A DNA stretch of 6,916 nt from an uncultured Verrucomicrobiales bacterium (GCA_946480965.1 CAMLMI010000251.1:1-6916), one strand, 5' to 3'. Shown: positions 1 to 6,889, numbered from the stretch's first letter. A program made the numbers and translations. Notes: a model not told the origin generated them from the sequence alone.

Positions 1-4
1 GAGG

Positions 5-922
5 ATGGCTCCAGCTTTGGGACGGGCGCTGGGCGTCTCTCTGTGGATGGTGGCCGTGCTCTTCGTGACGGGTTGCGTTTCGAAGACCGAGAAGCCAGTC
101 GCAGTTGGCCCGGTTCCAGAAGCCGTGCGGGCCGATCTTAAGCTCGCTCCGTTCTATCAGAAATTCGTCGCCGCCGGGCCGTTGCCCATCGTGGCGTCGG
201 CCGAGGTGGACGACCATGCGTTGCTGGAAGCGCGTTGGCTCATCCTGAAGCTGATGGAGGGCAGGGAAGATCTGCTCTCCGTCATGGCCAGCAACAAACT
301 CCGTTTCGCCATCATGGCGCACGACGAGTTCACCACCGATCTGCCGGAACAAGCGCGCATGATGCCGAAGGCGTTCTGGGACCGGCGAGCCCGCGGCCTG
401 GGTGCGTCGCCGCAGATTCCCGTGGTGAGCTGCGGCGAGGAGAACCTGCTGTGCTTCCCCGGCGACCAGTATGCGAAGGAGAACATCCTGATCCACGAGT
501 TCGCCCACGCCATCCAGGGCTTCGGTTTGGACACGGTGGACCCGACCTTCAGCAAGCGCCTGCAAGCCGCCTATGAAGACGCGCAGAAGAACGGTCGCTA
601 CGTGGGCTTCTACGCCGGCAGCAACGCCTACGAATACTGGGCGGAGGCCGTGCAGTCGTGGTTCGGCAACAACCGCGAGAACGATCCCTACCACAACCAC
701 GTGAATACCCGGGCTGAGCTGAAGGCCTATGATCCGGCCTTGGCCGCGCTCTGCGAAGAGGTCTTCGGTCCGCGCGAGTGGACCTATCGGAAGCCGATGG
801 ACCGGCCGGAGGCGGAACGCGCCCACCTGCGGGGCTATGATTTCTCCAAGTCACCGACCTTTGCGTGGCCCGAGGCGATCAAGGACGCGACCAAGAACGT
901 GCCCGATCCGAAGGAAGACTGA
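5..922 (+). CDS. Putative lipoprotein zinc metallopeptidase (HEFAH, gluzincin-like)
   Basis: The 305-residue product begins with a lipoprotein signal peptide: Arg7, a hydrophobic stretch at about residues 8-21, and the lipobox V-T-G-C with Cys24 as the lipidation site. The mature protein should therefore be membrane-anchored and face the periplasm or cell exterior. The zinc-protease motif H-E-F-A-H is at residues 164-168 (His164 and His168 ligands, Glu165 the general base). A downstream segment, [12 protein letters not shown] (209-220), offers Glu214 as a third ligand, the arrangement of gluzincins such as the anthrax lethal factor-like families. Cys143 and Cys150 could form a disulfide. I do not recognise a named family and the substrate is unknown. 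The ATG at 5 gives a well-formed signal peptide, but the GAGG lies directly against it, and the frame is open to the window edge, so an earlier start cannot be excluded. No terminator separates it from the epimerase gene 56 bp downstream, so co-transcription is possible. Confidence 0.8.
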   Translation: MAPALGRALGVSLWMVAVLFVTGCVSKTEKPVAVGPVPEAVRADLKLAPFYQKFVAAGPLPIVASAEVDDHALLEARWLILKLMEGREDLLSVMASNKLRFAIMAHDEFTTDLPEQARMMPKAFWDRRARGLGASPQIPVVSCGEENLLCFPGDQYAKENILIHEFAHAIQGFGLDTVDPTFSKRLQAAYEDAQKNGRYVGFYAGSNAYEYWAEAVQSWFGNNRENDPYHNHVNTRAELKAYDPALAALCEEVFGPREWTYRKPMDRPEAERAHLRGYDFSKSPTFAWPEAIKDATKNVPDPKED

Positions 923-978
923 ATCCCTTTGGGGCCAGCGCCTCTCCCAGTTCTCTCCGTAGTTTTCCAAGACACCCC

Positions 979-1908
979 ATGCAAACCATCCACGTCATTG
1001 ATTCCCACACCGGCGGCGAGCCGACCCGCACCGTTGTTTCCGGCGGTCCCGATCTCGGCCGCGGCACGGTGGCGGAGCGGCTGGTGGTGTTCCGGGAGAA
1101 ATTCGACCACTACCGCTCGGCCGTGGTCAACGAGCCGCGCGGTTCGGACGTGATCGTCGGCGCGCTCCTAGTGGAACCGGTCGATCCGGTCTGCGCAGCG
1201 GGCGTGATCTTCTTCAACAACGTCGGTTATCTCGGCATGTGCGGGCACGGGATGATCGGCTTGATCGTGACGCTGGCCCACATGGGTAAGATCGGCCCCG
1301 GCGCGCATCGCGTGGAGACGCCTGTGGGCGAGGTAACGGCGACGCTGCACGCGGACGGTTCGGTGTCGGTGGCGAACGTGGCGAGTTGGCGGAAAGCGAA
1401 GGCCGTGACGGTGGACGTCCCCGGTTTGGGGCCGGTGACCGGCGACGTTGTCTGGGGTGGAAACTGGTTCTTTCTCGTGGAGAAGCATCCCTGGACGCTG
1501 CATCTGAAAAACGTCGAGCAACTGACCGACGTGACGTGGCGCATCCGCCAGGCGGTGAACGCGCAGGGGCATCCCGAGGTGGACCATGTGGAACTCTTCG
1601 GCGCTCCCGGCGATCCCGCCCACCACAGCCGCAACTTCGTCCTCTGTCCGGGCAAGGCCTACGACCGTTCGCCCTGCGGCACCGGCACCAGCGCCAAGCT
1701 GGCGGCCCTCGCCGCGGACGGAAAACTGGCCGAGGGCGCGGACTGGTTCCAGGAGAGCATCATCGGCAGCACCTTCACCGGGAGCTTCCGTTGGCTGAAC
1801 CGGGACAAGGGCGAGGTCGCCCCGATCATCACCGGGCGGGCCAGTGTCATGGCGGAGTCCAAGTTGTTCCTCGACGAACACGATCCATTCCGTTGGGGCA
1901 TCCGATGA
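979..1908 (+). CDS. 4-hydroxyproline 2-epimerase (proline racemase family)
   Basis: This 309-residue enzyme should interconvert trans-4-hydroxy-L-proline and cis-4-hydroxy-D-proline in the cytoplasm, without a cofactor, using two cysteines as acid/base pair. Both are present: Cys88 in M-C-G-H-G (87-91) and Cys233 in [11 protein letters not shown] (from 229). His90 and Asp229 are the usual substrate-contacting partners. M-C-G-H-G, where true proline racemases typically have M-C-G-H-N, favours the hydroxyproline epimerase subgroup. The second Cys excludes trans-3-hydroxy-L-proline dehydratase, which carries Thr there. The start was set at 979 because the family N-terminus ([11 protein letters not shown]) begins right after it; an in-frame ATG at 865 would overlap the lipoprotein gene and add non-family sequence. 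Length is normal for the family. No Shine-Dalgarno is seen. The stop overlaps the next start (ATGA), which indicates translational coupling. Substrate is inferred from motif and context; proline or another D/L amino acid remains possible. Confidence 0.9.
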   Translation: MQTIHVIDSHTGGEPTRTVVSGGPDLGRGTVAERLVVFREKFDHYRSAVVNEPRGSDVIVGALLVEPVDPVCAAGVIFFNNVGYLGMCGHGMIGLIVTLAHMGKIGPGAHRVETPVGEVTATLHADGSVSVANVASWRKAKAVTVDVPGLGPVTGDVVWGGNWFFLVEKHPWTLHLKNVEQLTDVTWRIRQAVNAQGHPEVDHVELFGAPGDPAHHSRNFVLCPGKAYDRSPCGTGTSAKLAALAADGKLAEGADWFQESIIGSTFTGSFRWLNRDKGEVAPIITGRASVMAESKLFLDEHDPFRWGIR

Positions 1909-2879
1909 ACACCTCCTCCGTAGCAGAACCGTCCTCTCTTCCTTCCACCACGCGGCGCGGCGACGCGCTGCTCGGGCTGATCGGCAACACGCCGATGATC
2001 CCGCTCCGCTTCCAGTCCGAGAACCGGACCATCTGGGCCAAGTGCGAGTTCCTGAATCCGAGCGGCAGCATCAAGGACCGCCTGGCCAAGACCGTTGTCC
2101 AGGACGCCGAGAAGAACGGCCTGATCGGCCCCGACTCGATCATTCTGGAATGCACCAGCGGCAACACCGGCATCGCCTTTTCGATGGTCGGCGCGGCCAA
2201 GGGCTACAAGGTCGTGATCGTCATGTCCGAGGTGGCCAGCGGCGAACGCCGCCGGATCATCCGCCAGTTCGGCGCGGAGCTGATGCTCTTTCCCGGCGGC
2301 GGCTACCAGCGCGGGATCGACATGACCCGGGAGATGGCCGCGAAGGATTCCCGCTACTTCCTGCCACGCCAGTTCGAGAACCCGCTGAACGCCCTCGATC
2401 ACGAGCACGAGACCGGCGAGGAGATCCTCCGCCAGGTGCCCGGACCGATCGACGTCTTCGTCACCGGCTACGGCACGGGCGGCACGCTGGCGGGCTGCGG
2501 CACGGCGATCAAAAAGAAGTTTCCCAAGGCGCGCATCATTGCGATGGAACCGGCCGAAGCCGCGCTGCTCGCGGGCGAGGAATCCTGCTGCCACTGGATC
2601 GAAGGCCTGGCCGACGGCTTCATTCCGCCATTGTTGCGCGGCGCGCCGCTCGACGGTCATTGCAAAGTTTCCAGCCCCGCCGCGCTGGAAATGACGCTGC
2701 GGTTGAACCGAGAGTTCGGCCTGCTCGTCGGTATCTCCTCCGGTGCAAACGTCGCCGCCGCGCTCGAAGAAGCGCGCAAGCTGGGTCCCGACGCCACCGT
2801 CGTGACCCTTCTGTGCGACCGCTCCGAGCGGTATTTCAGCACCAAGCTGTTCCCGCCCGATTCGGCGCGGACGGCCTGA
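1905..2879 (+). CDS. PLP-dependent cysteine synthase-family enzyme
   Basis: The 324-residue product is a fold-type II PLP enzyme, closest in motif content to O-acetylserine sulfhydrylase and cystathionine beta-synthase. Visible landmarks are I-G-N-T-P (26-30), the PLP lysine Lys57 in N-P-S-G-S-I-K-D-R (51-59), the substrate-carboxylate loop T-S-G-N-T-G (84-89), the phosphate-binding G-Y-G-T-G-G-T (188-194), G-F-I-P (238-241), and G-I-S-S-G-A-N (276-282), whose serine would contact the pyridine nitrogen. The family's usual M-P-E-x-M-S-x-E-R-R is altered to [10 protein letters not shown] (107-116), and the usual T-T-G-P-E after the N-P-x-N segment reads E-T-G-E-E (169-173). It starts inside the stop codon of the epimerase gene and ends 11 bp before the oxidoreductase gene, so it is very probably co-expressed with both. 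Generic annotation would be cysteine synthase, but the context suggests a role in the same amino acid pathway, perhaps elimination or deamination. The fold is certain, the reaction is not. Confidence 0.85.
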   Translation: MNTSSVAEPSSLPSTTRRGDALLGLIGNTPMIPLRFQSENRTIWAKCEFLNPSGSIKDRLAKTVVQDAEKNGLIGPDSIILECTSGNTGIAFSMVGAAKGYKVVIVMSEVASGERRRIIRQFGAELMLFPGGGYQRGIDMTREMAAKDSRYFLPRQFENPLNALDHEHETGEEILRQVPGPIDVFVTGYGTGGTLAGCGTAIKKKFPKARIIAMEPAEAALLAGEESCCHWIEGLADGFIPPLLRGAPLDGHCKVSSPAALEMTLRLNREFGLLVGISSGANVAAALEEARKLGPDATVVTLLCDRSERYFSTKLFPPDSARTA

Positions 2880-2890
2880 AGTTTTTCCGC

Positions 2891-4144
2891 ATGTCCAAAC
2901 ACGTCCTCATCGTCGGAGCCGGGATCATCGGCTTCTGCTCCGCCTACTACGCCGCCCAGAAAGGCCACCGCGTCACCGTCATCGACCGCAATCCCGAGCA
3001 GCGAGACGGCTGCTCCTTTGGCAACGCGGGCATGATCGTGCCCAGCCACTTCGTTCCGCTGGCGGCGCCCGGCATGGTGGCCCTCGGGTTGAAATGGATG
3101 TGGAACCCGGAGTCGCCCTTCTACATCAAACCTCGGCTGAACGGCGACCTCATCGACTGGGGTTTCAAGTTCTGGAAAGCGGCCAATCCGAAGCACGTGG
3201 CCGCCGCCGCGCCCCTGCTGCGCGACCTCAACTTCGCCAGCCGTGCCGCCTATGAGGAGCTGGCCGATCTGCCCGGCGTGGACTTTGGCCTCGTTAAGCG
3301 CGGGCTGTTGATGCTCTGCAAGACCCAGCACACGCTGGACGAAGAAGGTGCTTTTGCGGCCAAGGCCCGGGCGTTGGGTGTGCCCGCCGAAGTGCTCAAC
3401 GCCCAACAAACGGCCAAGGCCGATCCGGGGGTGACGATGGACGTGGCCGGTTCGGTGCTTTTCCCCAAGGACTGCCATCTCGTGCCGGGCAAGTTCATGG
3501 CGGCGCTCAAGCACCGACTCGATCAAGCGGGCGTGGTTTTCCAGTGGGACACAGAAGTGACCGAGATCGTCCGCAGCTCGAAGCAGATCAAAGAGGTTCG
3601 CACCGACAAGGGCACTTTCTCCGCCGATGAATACGTCCTGGCCGGCGGCTCGTGGTCGCCGCTGCTCGCCCAGCAGCTTGGGCTGCACATCCCGATGCAG
3701 GCGGGCAAGGGCTACAGTCTGACCTTGGCCAAGCCGCGCCAATTGCCGCAGCTCTGCTCCATCTTCACCGAGGCCCGCGTGGCCGTGACGCCGATGGGCG
3801 AGACTTTGCGTGTCGGCGGCACCATGGAGATCGCGGGTTTGAACGAGGACATCAATCCGGTGCGCGTGCAGGGCATCGTGAAGTCCGTGCCGAAGTATTT
3901 CCCGAAGTTCGCCGTGGAAGACTTCGCGGGCATCAAGCCTTGGCGCGGCCTTCGTCCTTGTTCGCCGGATGGCCTGCCGTATCTGGGCCGCACCGAGAAG
4001 TTCAGCAATCTCACTCTTGCCACCGGCCACGCCATGATGGGCCTGAGCCTTGGTCCGGTGACGGGCCAGATCGTCGCCCGGATCCTCAACGGCGAAAAAC
4101 CAGCCCAAGACCTGTCGCTCCTGAACCCCGACCGTTACGCCTGA
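2891..4144 (+). CDS. FAD-dependent D-amino acid oxidoreductase, likely cis-4-hydroxy-D-proline oxidase/dehydrogenase
   Basis: This 417-residue flavoprotein belongs to the DAO/DadA family. It opens with a dinucleotide-binding fold: V-G-A-G-I-I-G (8-14), with Asp32 closing the second strand to hold the FAD ribose. A substrate-domain segment A-G-K-G-Y-S-L (271-277) matches the K-G-Y-S region of DadA. The C-terminal flavin-contact block is clear: W-R-G-L-R-P-C-S-P-D-G-L-P-Y-L-G (351-366), then A-T-G-H-A-M-M-G-L-S-L-G-P-V-T-G (377-392). Next to a hydroxyproline epimerase the expected reaction is oxidation of cis-4-hydroxy-D-proline to pyrroline-4-hydroxy-2-carboxylate. Members of this family either pass electrons to the respiratory chain or reduce oxygen, and the sequence does not decide which. 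The start at 2891 puts the FAD motif at the usual N-terminal distance; the frame is open far upstream, but that stretch is the wrong frame of the PLP gene. General D-amino acid dehydrogenase is the main alternative. Confidence 0.85.
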   Translation: MSKHVLIVGAGIIGFCSAYYAAQKGHRVTVIDRNPEQRDGCSFGNAGMIVPSHFVPLAAPGMVALGLKWMWNPESPFYIKPRLNGDLIDWGFKFWKAANPKHVAAAAPLLRDLNFASRAAYEELADLPGVDFGLVKRGLLMLCKTQHTLDEEGAFAAKARALGVPAEVLNAQQTAKADPGVTMDVAGSVLFPKDCHLVPGKFMAALKHRLDQAGVVFQWDTEVTEIVRSSKQIKEVRTDKGTFSADEYVLAGGSWSPLLAQQLGLHIPMQAGKGYSLTLAKPRQLPQLCSIFTEARVAVTPMGETLRVGGTMEIAGLNEDINPVRVQGIVKSVPKYFPKFAVEDFAGIKPWRGLRPCSPDGLPYLGRTEKFSNLTLATGHAMMGLSLGPVTGQIVARILNGEKPAQDLSLLNPDRYA

Positions 4145-4159
4145 ACAAAGGTTCGCGAC

Positions 4160-4720
4160 CTATTTCGCCGCCTTGAACCCGCGCCGGAGCAGGTCGAAGT
4201 GGCAGAGAGCGACGATCACCAGCGGATGTTTGATCCGGCCTTCGGCGATCAGCCGGGGAAGGTCGGCCACCGGGACCAGGCGCGTCACGAGATCCTCGCC
4301 GCCGTCGAAGCTCAACGCGTGTTTTGCTTCGCAGCCTTCGACCAGCACGGTGAAGCAGGTGTTGCTCATGATCGCGGGATTGGCGGCCACGTCGCCCAGC
4401 AGTCGCGCCCCGGAACCTTCGTAGCCGGTTTCCTCCCGCAGCTCGCGCAGCCCGGCTTCGACCGGCGAGGCGTCTTCCGCGTCCATGATGCCGCCGGGAA
4501 TCTCCAGCTCCACGGTGTTCGTGCCGTGGCGGAACTGTTCGACCATCACGAGGCGGTCGTCGGGTGTGACGGCCACGACGTTCACCCAGTTCGGCGAATC
4601 GATGACATAGAAGTCGAACGGTTTCTCGGTGCGGGGATTGATCTTGCGGTCGGTGCGGATGGTGAAGATGCGGAAATCACCGACCGGCCGGGAGGAGACG
4701 AGGGGCCAAGGCTTGAGCAT
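4160..4720 (-). CDS. NUDIX hydrolase, ADP-ribose pyrophosphatase type
   Basis: The 186-residue product should hydrolyse a nucleoside diphosphate linked to another moiety, most likely ADP-ribose or a nucleotide sugar, in the cytoplasm with Mg2+. The NUDIX box runs from E-I-P-G-G-I-M-D (73-80) to R-E-L-R-E-E-T-G-Y (92-100). The metal-binding R-E-x-x-E-E core is intact, but the spacing between the glycines and that core is one residue longer than the strict consensus, and the first Glu is replaced by A-E-D-A (81-84). The preceding strand V-M-V-E-Q-F-R-H-G (58-66) and the later N-P-A-I-M-S-N (114-120) are typical of the ADP-ribose/GDP-mannose pyrophosphatase branch. I chose the ATG at 4720. Earlier in-frame starts (4789, 5005) add Arg/Pro/Gly-rich sequence unlike the family, and the longest would overlap the 69-residue gene. 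No Shine-Dalgarno is visible. It converges with the oxidoreductase gene, 15 bp apart, and shows no functional link to it. Confidence 0.85.
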   Translation of the reverse strand: MLKPWPLVSSRPVGDFRIFTIRTDRKINPRTEKPFDFYVIDSPNWVNVVAVTPDDRLVMVEQFRHGTNTVELEIPGGIMDAEDASPVEAGLRELREETGYEGSGARLLGDVAANPAIMSNTCFTVLVEGCEAKHALSFDGGEDLVTRLVPVADLPRLIAEGRIKHPLVIVALCHFDLLRRGFKAAK

Positions 4721-4777
4721 CGGCGGCGATGGAACGGCAGCGGGGCGGTCGATGGAATCCAAAATTCGCCGAAGCCT

Positions 4778-4837
4778 AATCCTTCTCATTCCTCGGAACG
4801 AAAGAGAGCGAGAAGGAGACCGAGAACGAGAAGGATT
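4778..4837. repeat. Imperfect inverted repeat, REP-like hairpin
   Basis: The left arm (4778-4796, AATCCTTCTCATTCCTCGG) pairs with the right arm (4820-4837, CCGAGAACGAGAAGGATT), leaving a 23-base purine-rich loop. There is one bulged base (4792) and one A/C mismatch (4788/4827) in the plus strand. In the minus-strand transcript the mismatch becomes a G-U wobble, so the hairpin is better on the transcribed side. A 9-base direct repeat, CGAGAAGGA, occurs at 4809 and 4827. The element begins 5 bases past the stop of the 69-residue gene and lies in the leader of the NUDIX gene. No T-run follows either arm, so a simple intrinsic terminator is unlikely. It looks like a dispersed intergenic palindrome, though only one copy is in view. 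Confidence 0.6.
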
Positions 4838-4842
4838 CCGGA

Positions 4843-5052
4843 TCAGGCCACCGGCCCAACCCGGCCCGCCGCCGCCCAACCCTGGGCCATGAGCTTCAGC
4901 AGATGGACGAGCGCCTCGTCGTAGGTTTGCCCGCGTTCGGCGGCGAGCTGGTGGGCGCGTTTGTCGAGCTGCGCCGCCATCTCGGCGGACTTTTCCGTCG
5001 GACAACCAAGGGCCACCAGGGCCTGGGCAAGCTGGGAGGGATCGAGCGCCAT
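4843..5052 (-). CDS. Small helical hypothetical protein (69 aa)
   Basis: The short product is rich in Ala, Leu and Gln and is predicted by eye to be almost wholly alpha-helical, as two or three helices: about residues 5-15, 19-40 and 43-60. The helix-capping turn G-C-P-T-E-K-S-A-E (16-24) looks structured. It has no signal peptide or membrane segment, so it is probably cytoplasmic. I do not recognise the family. Support for a real gene: it fills the space between the chemoreceptor terminator and the NUDIX gene on the same strand, its composition resembles a folded protein rather than an Arg/Pro-rich antisense frame, and the frames opposite it look worse. The start at 5052 has no clear Shine-Dalgarno; a GGAAGAG lies about 17 bases upstream, too far to be convincing. 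It may be co-transcribed with the NUDIX gene 122 bp downstream. Confidence 0.6.
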   Translation of the reverse strand: MALDPSQLAQALVALGCPTEKSAEMAAQLDKRAHQLAAERGQTYDEALVHLLKLMAQGWAAAGRVGPVA

Positions 5053-5118
5053 GCGGCGATGCTAGGATCTCTTCCCGTGCGGCGACAGCGGGATGTTTAC
5101 CGTGGACCGCAGGAAACG

Positions 5119-5152
5119 AAAAAACCGGCCGGGGGCTTGATCCCGGCCGGTT
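5119..5152 (-). terminator. Intrinsic terminator of the chemoreceptor gene
   Basis: Perfect 11-bp stem AACCGGCCGGG (5123-5133) and CCCGGCCGGTT (5142-5152) with an 8-base loop. Read on the minus strand, the stem runs into six T residues (complement of 5119-5124), a classical rho-independent terminator. It lies 36 bases after the stop of the chemoreceptor gene and should end that transcript, so the 69-residue gene and the NUDIX gene probably need their own promoter somewhere in 5053-5118. I could not pick a convincing promoter there. Read on the plus strand, no T-run follows, so the terminator is one-directional. Confidence 0.9.
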
Positions 5153-5188
5153 CAGTGCCGCGGCCTTTCGGCCAGGGCGGTGTCGTGT

Positions 5189-6856
5189 TCAGAAATCGAA
5201 GTCGGCGAAGCCTTCGGTCTTGCTGTTGCCGGAGGTGACGGTGGTCTTTGTCGCCGGAGCCGCCGAGCGCGGCGCGGGGGCGAAGAAGTCGTCGTTGGAT
5301 TCGGCTTTGGCAGAGGGCTTCGAGGCGACGGTCTTGACCGCCGGAGCCTTGGTCTCGGTGTGATGGGCCGGACGGGAAGGAGCAGCGGCGGCGGCGCGGA
5401 CGGCCTTCTGCGTGTCGTCCACGAAGGAGATGAGTTCGGCCACGGCGGTGCGGAGATCCTTGGCCTGCTGATCGAGCTGCTGGGAGCTCTGGGCGCTGTG
5501 GTCGGCTTCGGCGGCGATGGCCTGCGAGGCGCGGTCGATCTCGGTCATCGCACCGTTGACCTGGGTGATGCCGCGCGACTGCTCGGAGGAGGCGACGGCG
5601 ATCTCGCCGACGAGTTCGTCCACTTGGCGGGCCTTCTCGACGATCTGTTCGAGGCCGACGGCGACGCGCTTGGAGATGTCCACGCCGCGGGCGCTGCGGC
5701 GGAGGGATTCCTCGATGCTGTTCGCGGTTTCGCGGGCGGCCTGGCCGGCGCGATGGGCGAGGCTGCGGACCTCGTCGGCGACGACGGCGAATCCGAGTCC
5801 GGCTTCACCGGCGCGGGCGGCTTCAACGGCTGCGTTGAGCGCGAGGATGTTCGTCTGGAAGGCGATCTCGTCGATGCTCTTCAGGATCTTGGCGATGTTG
5901 TCGGAGGAGGCCTTGATCTCGTCCATGGCGTGGGAGAGCTCGACCATCTCCTTGGCTCCGCCTTCGGCCGCGCCGCGCGCCTCGTTGGCGAGGGCCTTGG
6001 CGCTGGTGGCGTTGTCGGAGTTGCGCTGGACCATGCTGCGGATCTCCTCCATCGAGGCGCTGGTTTCTTCAACCGACGCGGCCTGGGACGCGCCGGATTC
6101 GGCGAGCTTGTGGCTGGTGCCGGACATGTTCTCTGCGGCGTGCAGGATGTCGTCCGAGCCACTGGAAAGGCGGTCGGAAATGTCGCGCATGGTGCGGCGG
6201 GTGCGCCAGGCGAGGACTGTAACGAGCGCGGAGGCGATAAGCGCGACGACGGCGGTGGCGGGTCCGAGCGTGATGACGTTCTGGCGGATGGTGCCGAAGC
6301 TGGAGACGGCGTGCTTGGCGCTCTCGGTCGAGAAGGCGTAGCAGGTGGACTTCAGGGAAGCGGTGGCGTCGGTCAGGGCCTGGATCTTGGCGGGCAGCTC
6401 CTGGTCGAGCGCCTTCATGGCGGCGGCGAAGTCGGAGTCCATCAGGGCGCGGGCCTTGGCGAAGGCGTTGGAGGCCTCGGCGAAGGCCTTCTCGGTGGCC
6501 AGGATCTGGCCGGCGGCCTCGCCCTCGGGGAAGAGCTTCTTCAGCTCGGCGATGGCGGCGTTGCTCCGGTCGCGGCGTTCCTCGGCCTGCTTGGCCTTGG
6601 CCGGCTTCTCCGCTTCCTGGGCGAAGAGGCCCTCGTAGGAGTGCAGGCGGAAGAGCGCGAGGTTCTCCTGGAGGATGGCCACCTGTTGGAGGCTCGGGAG
6701 GCCTTCCTTTTCGAGGGACTGGATCGAAGCGGTGCCGCGTTGGCAGACGCGCCACAGGACCACTCCCTGGATCGTGACGAACACCAGGAGCAGGGCTACG
6801 ACGACGCGGATGTTCCTGAAGCTTTTCCTCAGGGAGATGGTCTTGGGCGTGGACAT
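5189..6856 (-). CDS. Methyl-accepting chemotaxis protein (transmembrane chemoreceptor)
   Basis: The 555-residue receptor should sense a periplasmic ligand or energy state and control the CheA kinase through CheW. Order from the N-terminus: a basic tail, a first membrane helix at about 17-36, a roughly 155-residue helical sensor region resembling a four-helix bundle, a second membrane helix at about 194-217, then a long cytoplasmic coiled coil. Its hairpin tip is unmistakable: [22 protein letters not shown] at 330-351, followed by [12 protein letters not shown] (356-367). A methylation-type segment [13 protein letters not shown] is at about 260-272. I see no clear HAMP domain after the second membrane helix. 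The last ~70 residues are an Ala/Pro/Lys-rich linker ending in acidic-aromatic motifs ([12 protein letters not shown] at the very end), with no N-W-E-T-F-type methyltransferase tether. I prefer the ATG at 6856; an in-frame TTG at 6871 would add five residues. Confidence 0.93.
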   Translation of the reverse strand: MSTPKTISLRKSFRNIRVVVALLLVFVTIQGVVLWRVCQRGTASIQSLEKEGLPSLQQVAILQENLALFRLHSYEGLFAQEAEKPAKAKQAEERRDRSNAAIAELKKLFPEGEAAGQILATEKAFAEASNAFAKARALMDSDFAAAMKALDQELPAKIQALTDATASLKSTCYAFSTESAKHAVSSFGTIRQNVITLGPATAVVALIASALVTVLAWRTRRTMRDISDRLSSGSDDILHAAENMSGTSHKLAESGASQAASVEETSASMEEIRSMVQRNSDNATSAKALANEARGAAEGGAKEMVELSHAMDEIKASSDNIAKILKSIDEIAFQTNILALNAAVEAARAGEAGLGFAVVADEVRSLAHRAGQAARETANSIEESLRRSARGVDISKRVAVGLEQIVEKARQVDELVGEIAVASSEQSRGITQVNGAMTEIDRASQAIAAEADHSAQSSQQLDQQAKDLRTAVAELISFVDDTQKAVRAAAAAPSRPAHHTETKAPAVKTVASKPSAKAESNDDFFAPAPRSAAPATKTTVTSGNSKTEGFADFDF

Positions 6857-6889
6857 ATCTTTGGCAGGCAAATCGGCCGGTGGGACGGA

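Noticed and set aside
923..978. Promoter ahead of the epimerase operon
   Set aside because: A TTGGGG and a TAGTTT can be found but are 25 bases apart, outside usable sigma-70 spacing.
1168..1881. 237-codon open frame on the minus strand
   Set aside because: Antisense shadow of the epimerase gene, which carries both catalytic cysteines.
1386..1904. Upstream extension of the PLP enzyme frame
   Set aside because: Overlaps the epimerase gene with low-complexity Arg/Gly sequence; the ATG at 1905 with ATGA coupling gives a normal-length enzyme.
979..1908. Trans-3-hydroxy-L-proline dehydratase or strict proline racemase
   Set aside because: The second catalytic Cys (Cys233) argues against the dehydratase, and M-C-G-H-G instead of M-C-G-H-N argues against strict proline racemase.
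1844..2890. Long open upstream extension of the oxidoreductase frame
   Set aside because: It overlaps the PLP enzyme in another frame and translates to Arg-rich sequence; the FAD motif begins right after the ATG at 2891, so no fusion protein is needed.
2657..4108. 483-codon open frame on the minus strand
   Set aside because: It lies opposite the clear FAD oxidoreductase gene; its His/Arg/Gly-rich translation has no family motif and is an effect of high GC.
4778..4837. Intrinsic terminator for the 69-residue gene
   Set aside because: The stem is imperfect and A/T at its base, but no T-run follows on the minus strand, so a repeat or leader structure fits better.
4721..5005. Longer N-terminus for the NUDIX protein
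   Set aside because: The extra residues are Arg/Pro/Gly/Ser-rich, run through the palindrome, and would overlap the 69-residue gene.
5158..5176. Second small hairpin (GGCC-TTTC-GGCC) after the chemoreceptor stop
   Set aside because: Only a 4-bp stem with no T-run; the perfect terminator nearby explains transcript ending.
5517..6341. 274-codon open frame on the plus strand inside the chemoreceptor gene
   Set aside because: Ser/Ala/Arg-rich antisense translation of an alanine-rich coiled coil, with no recognisable features.
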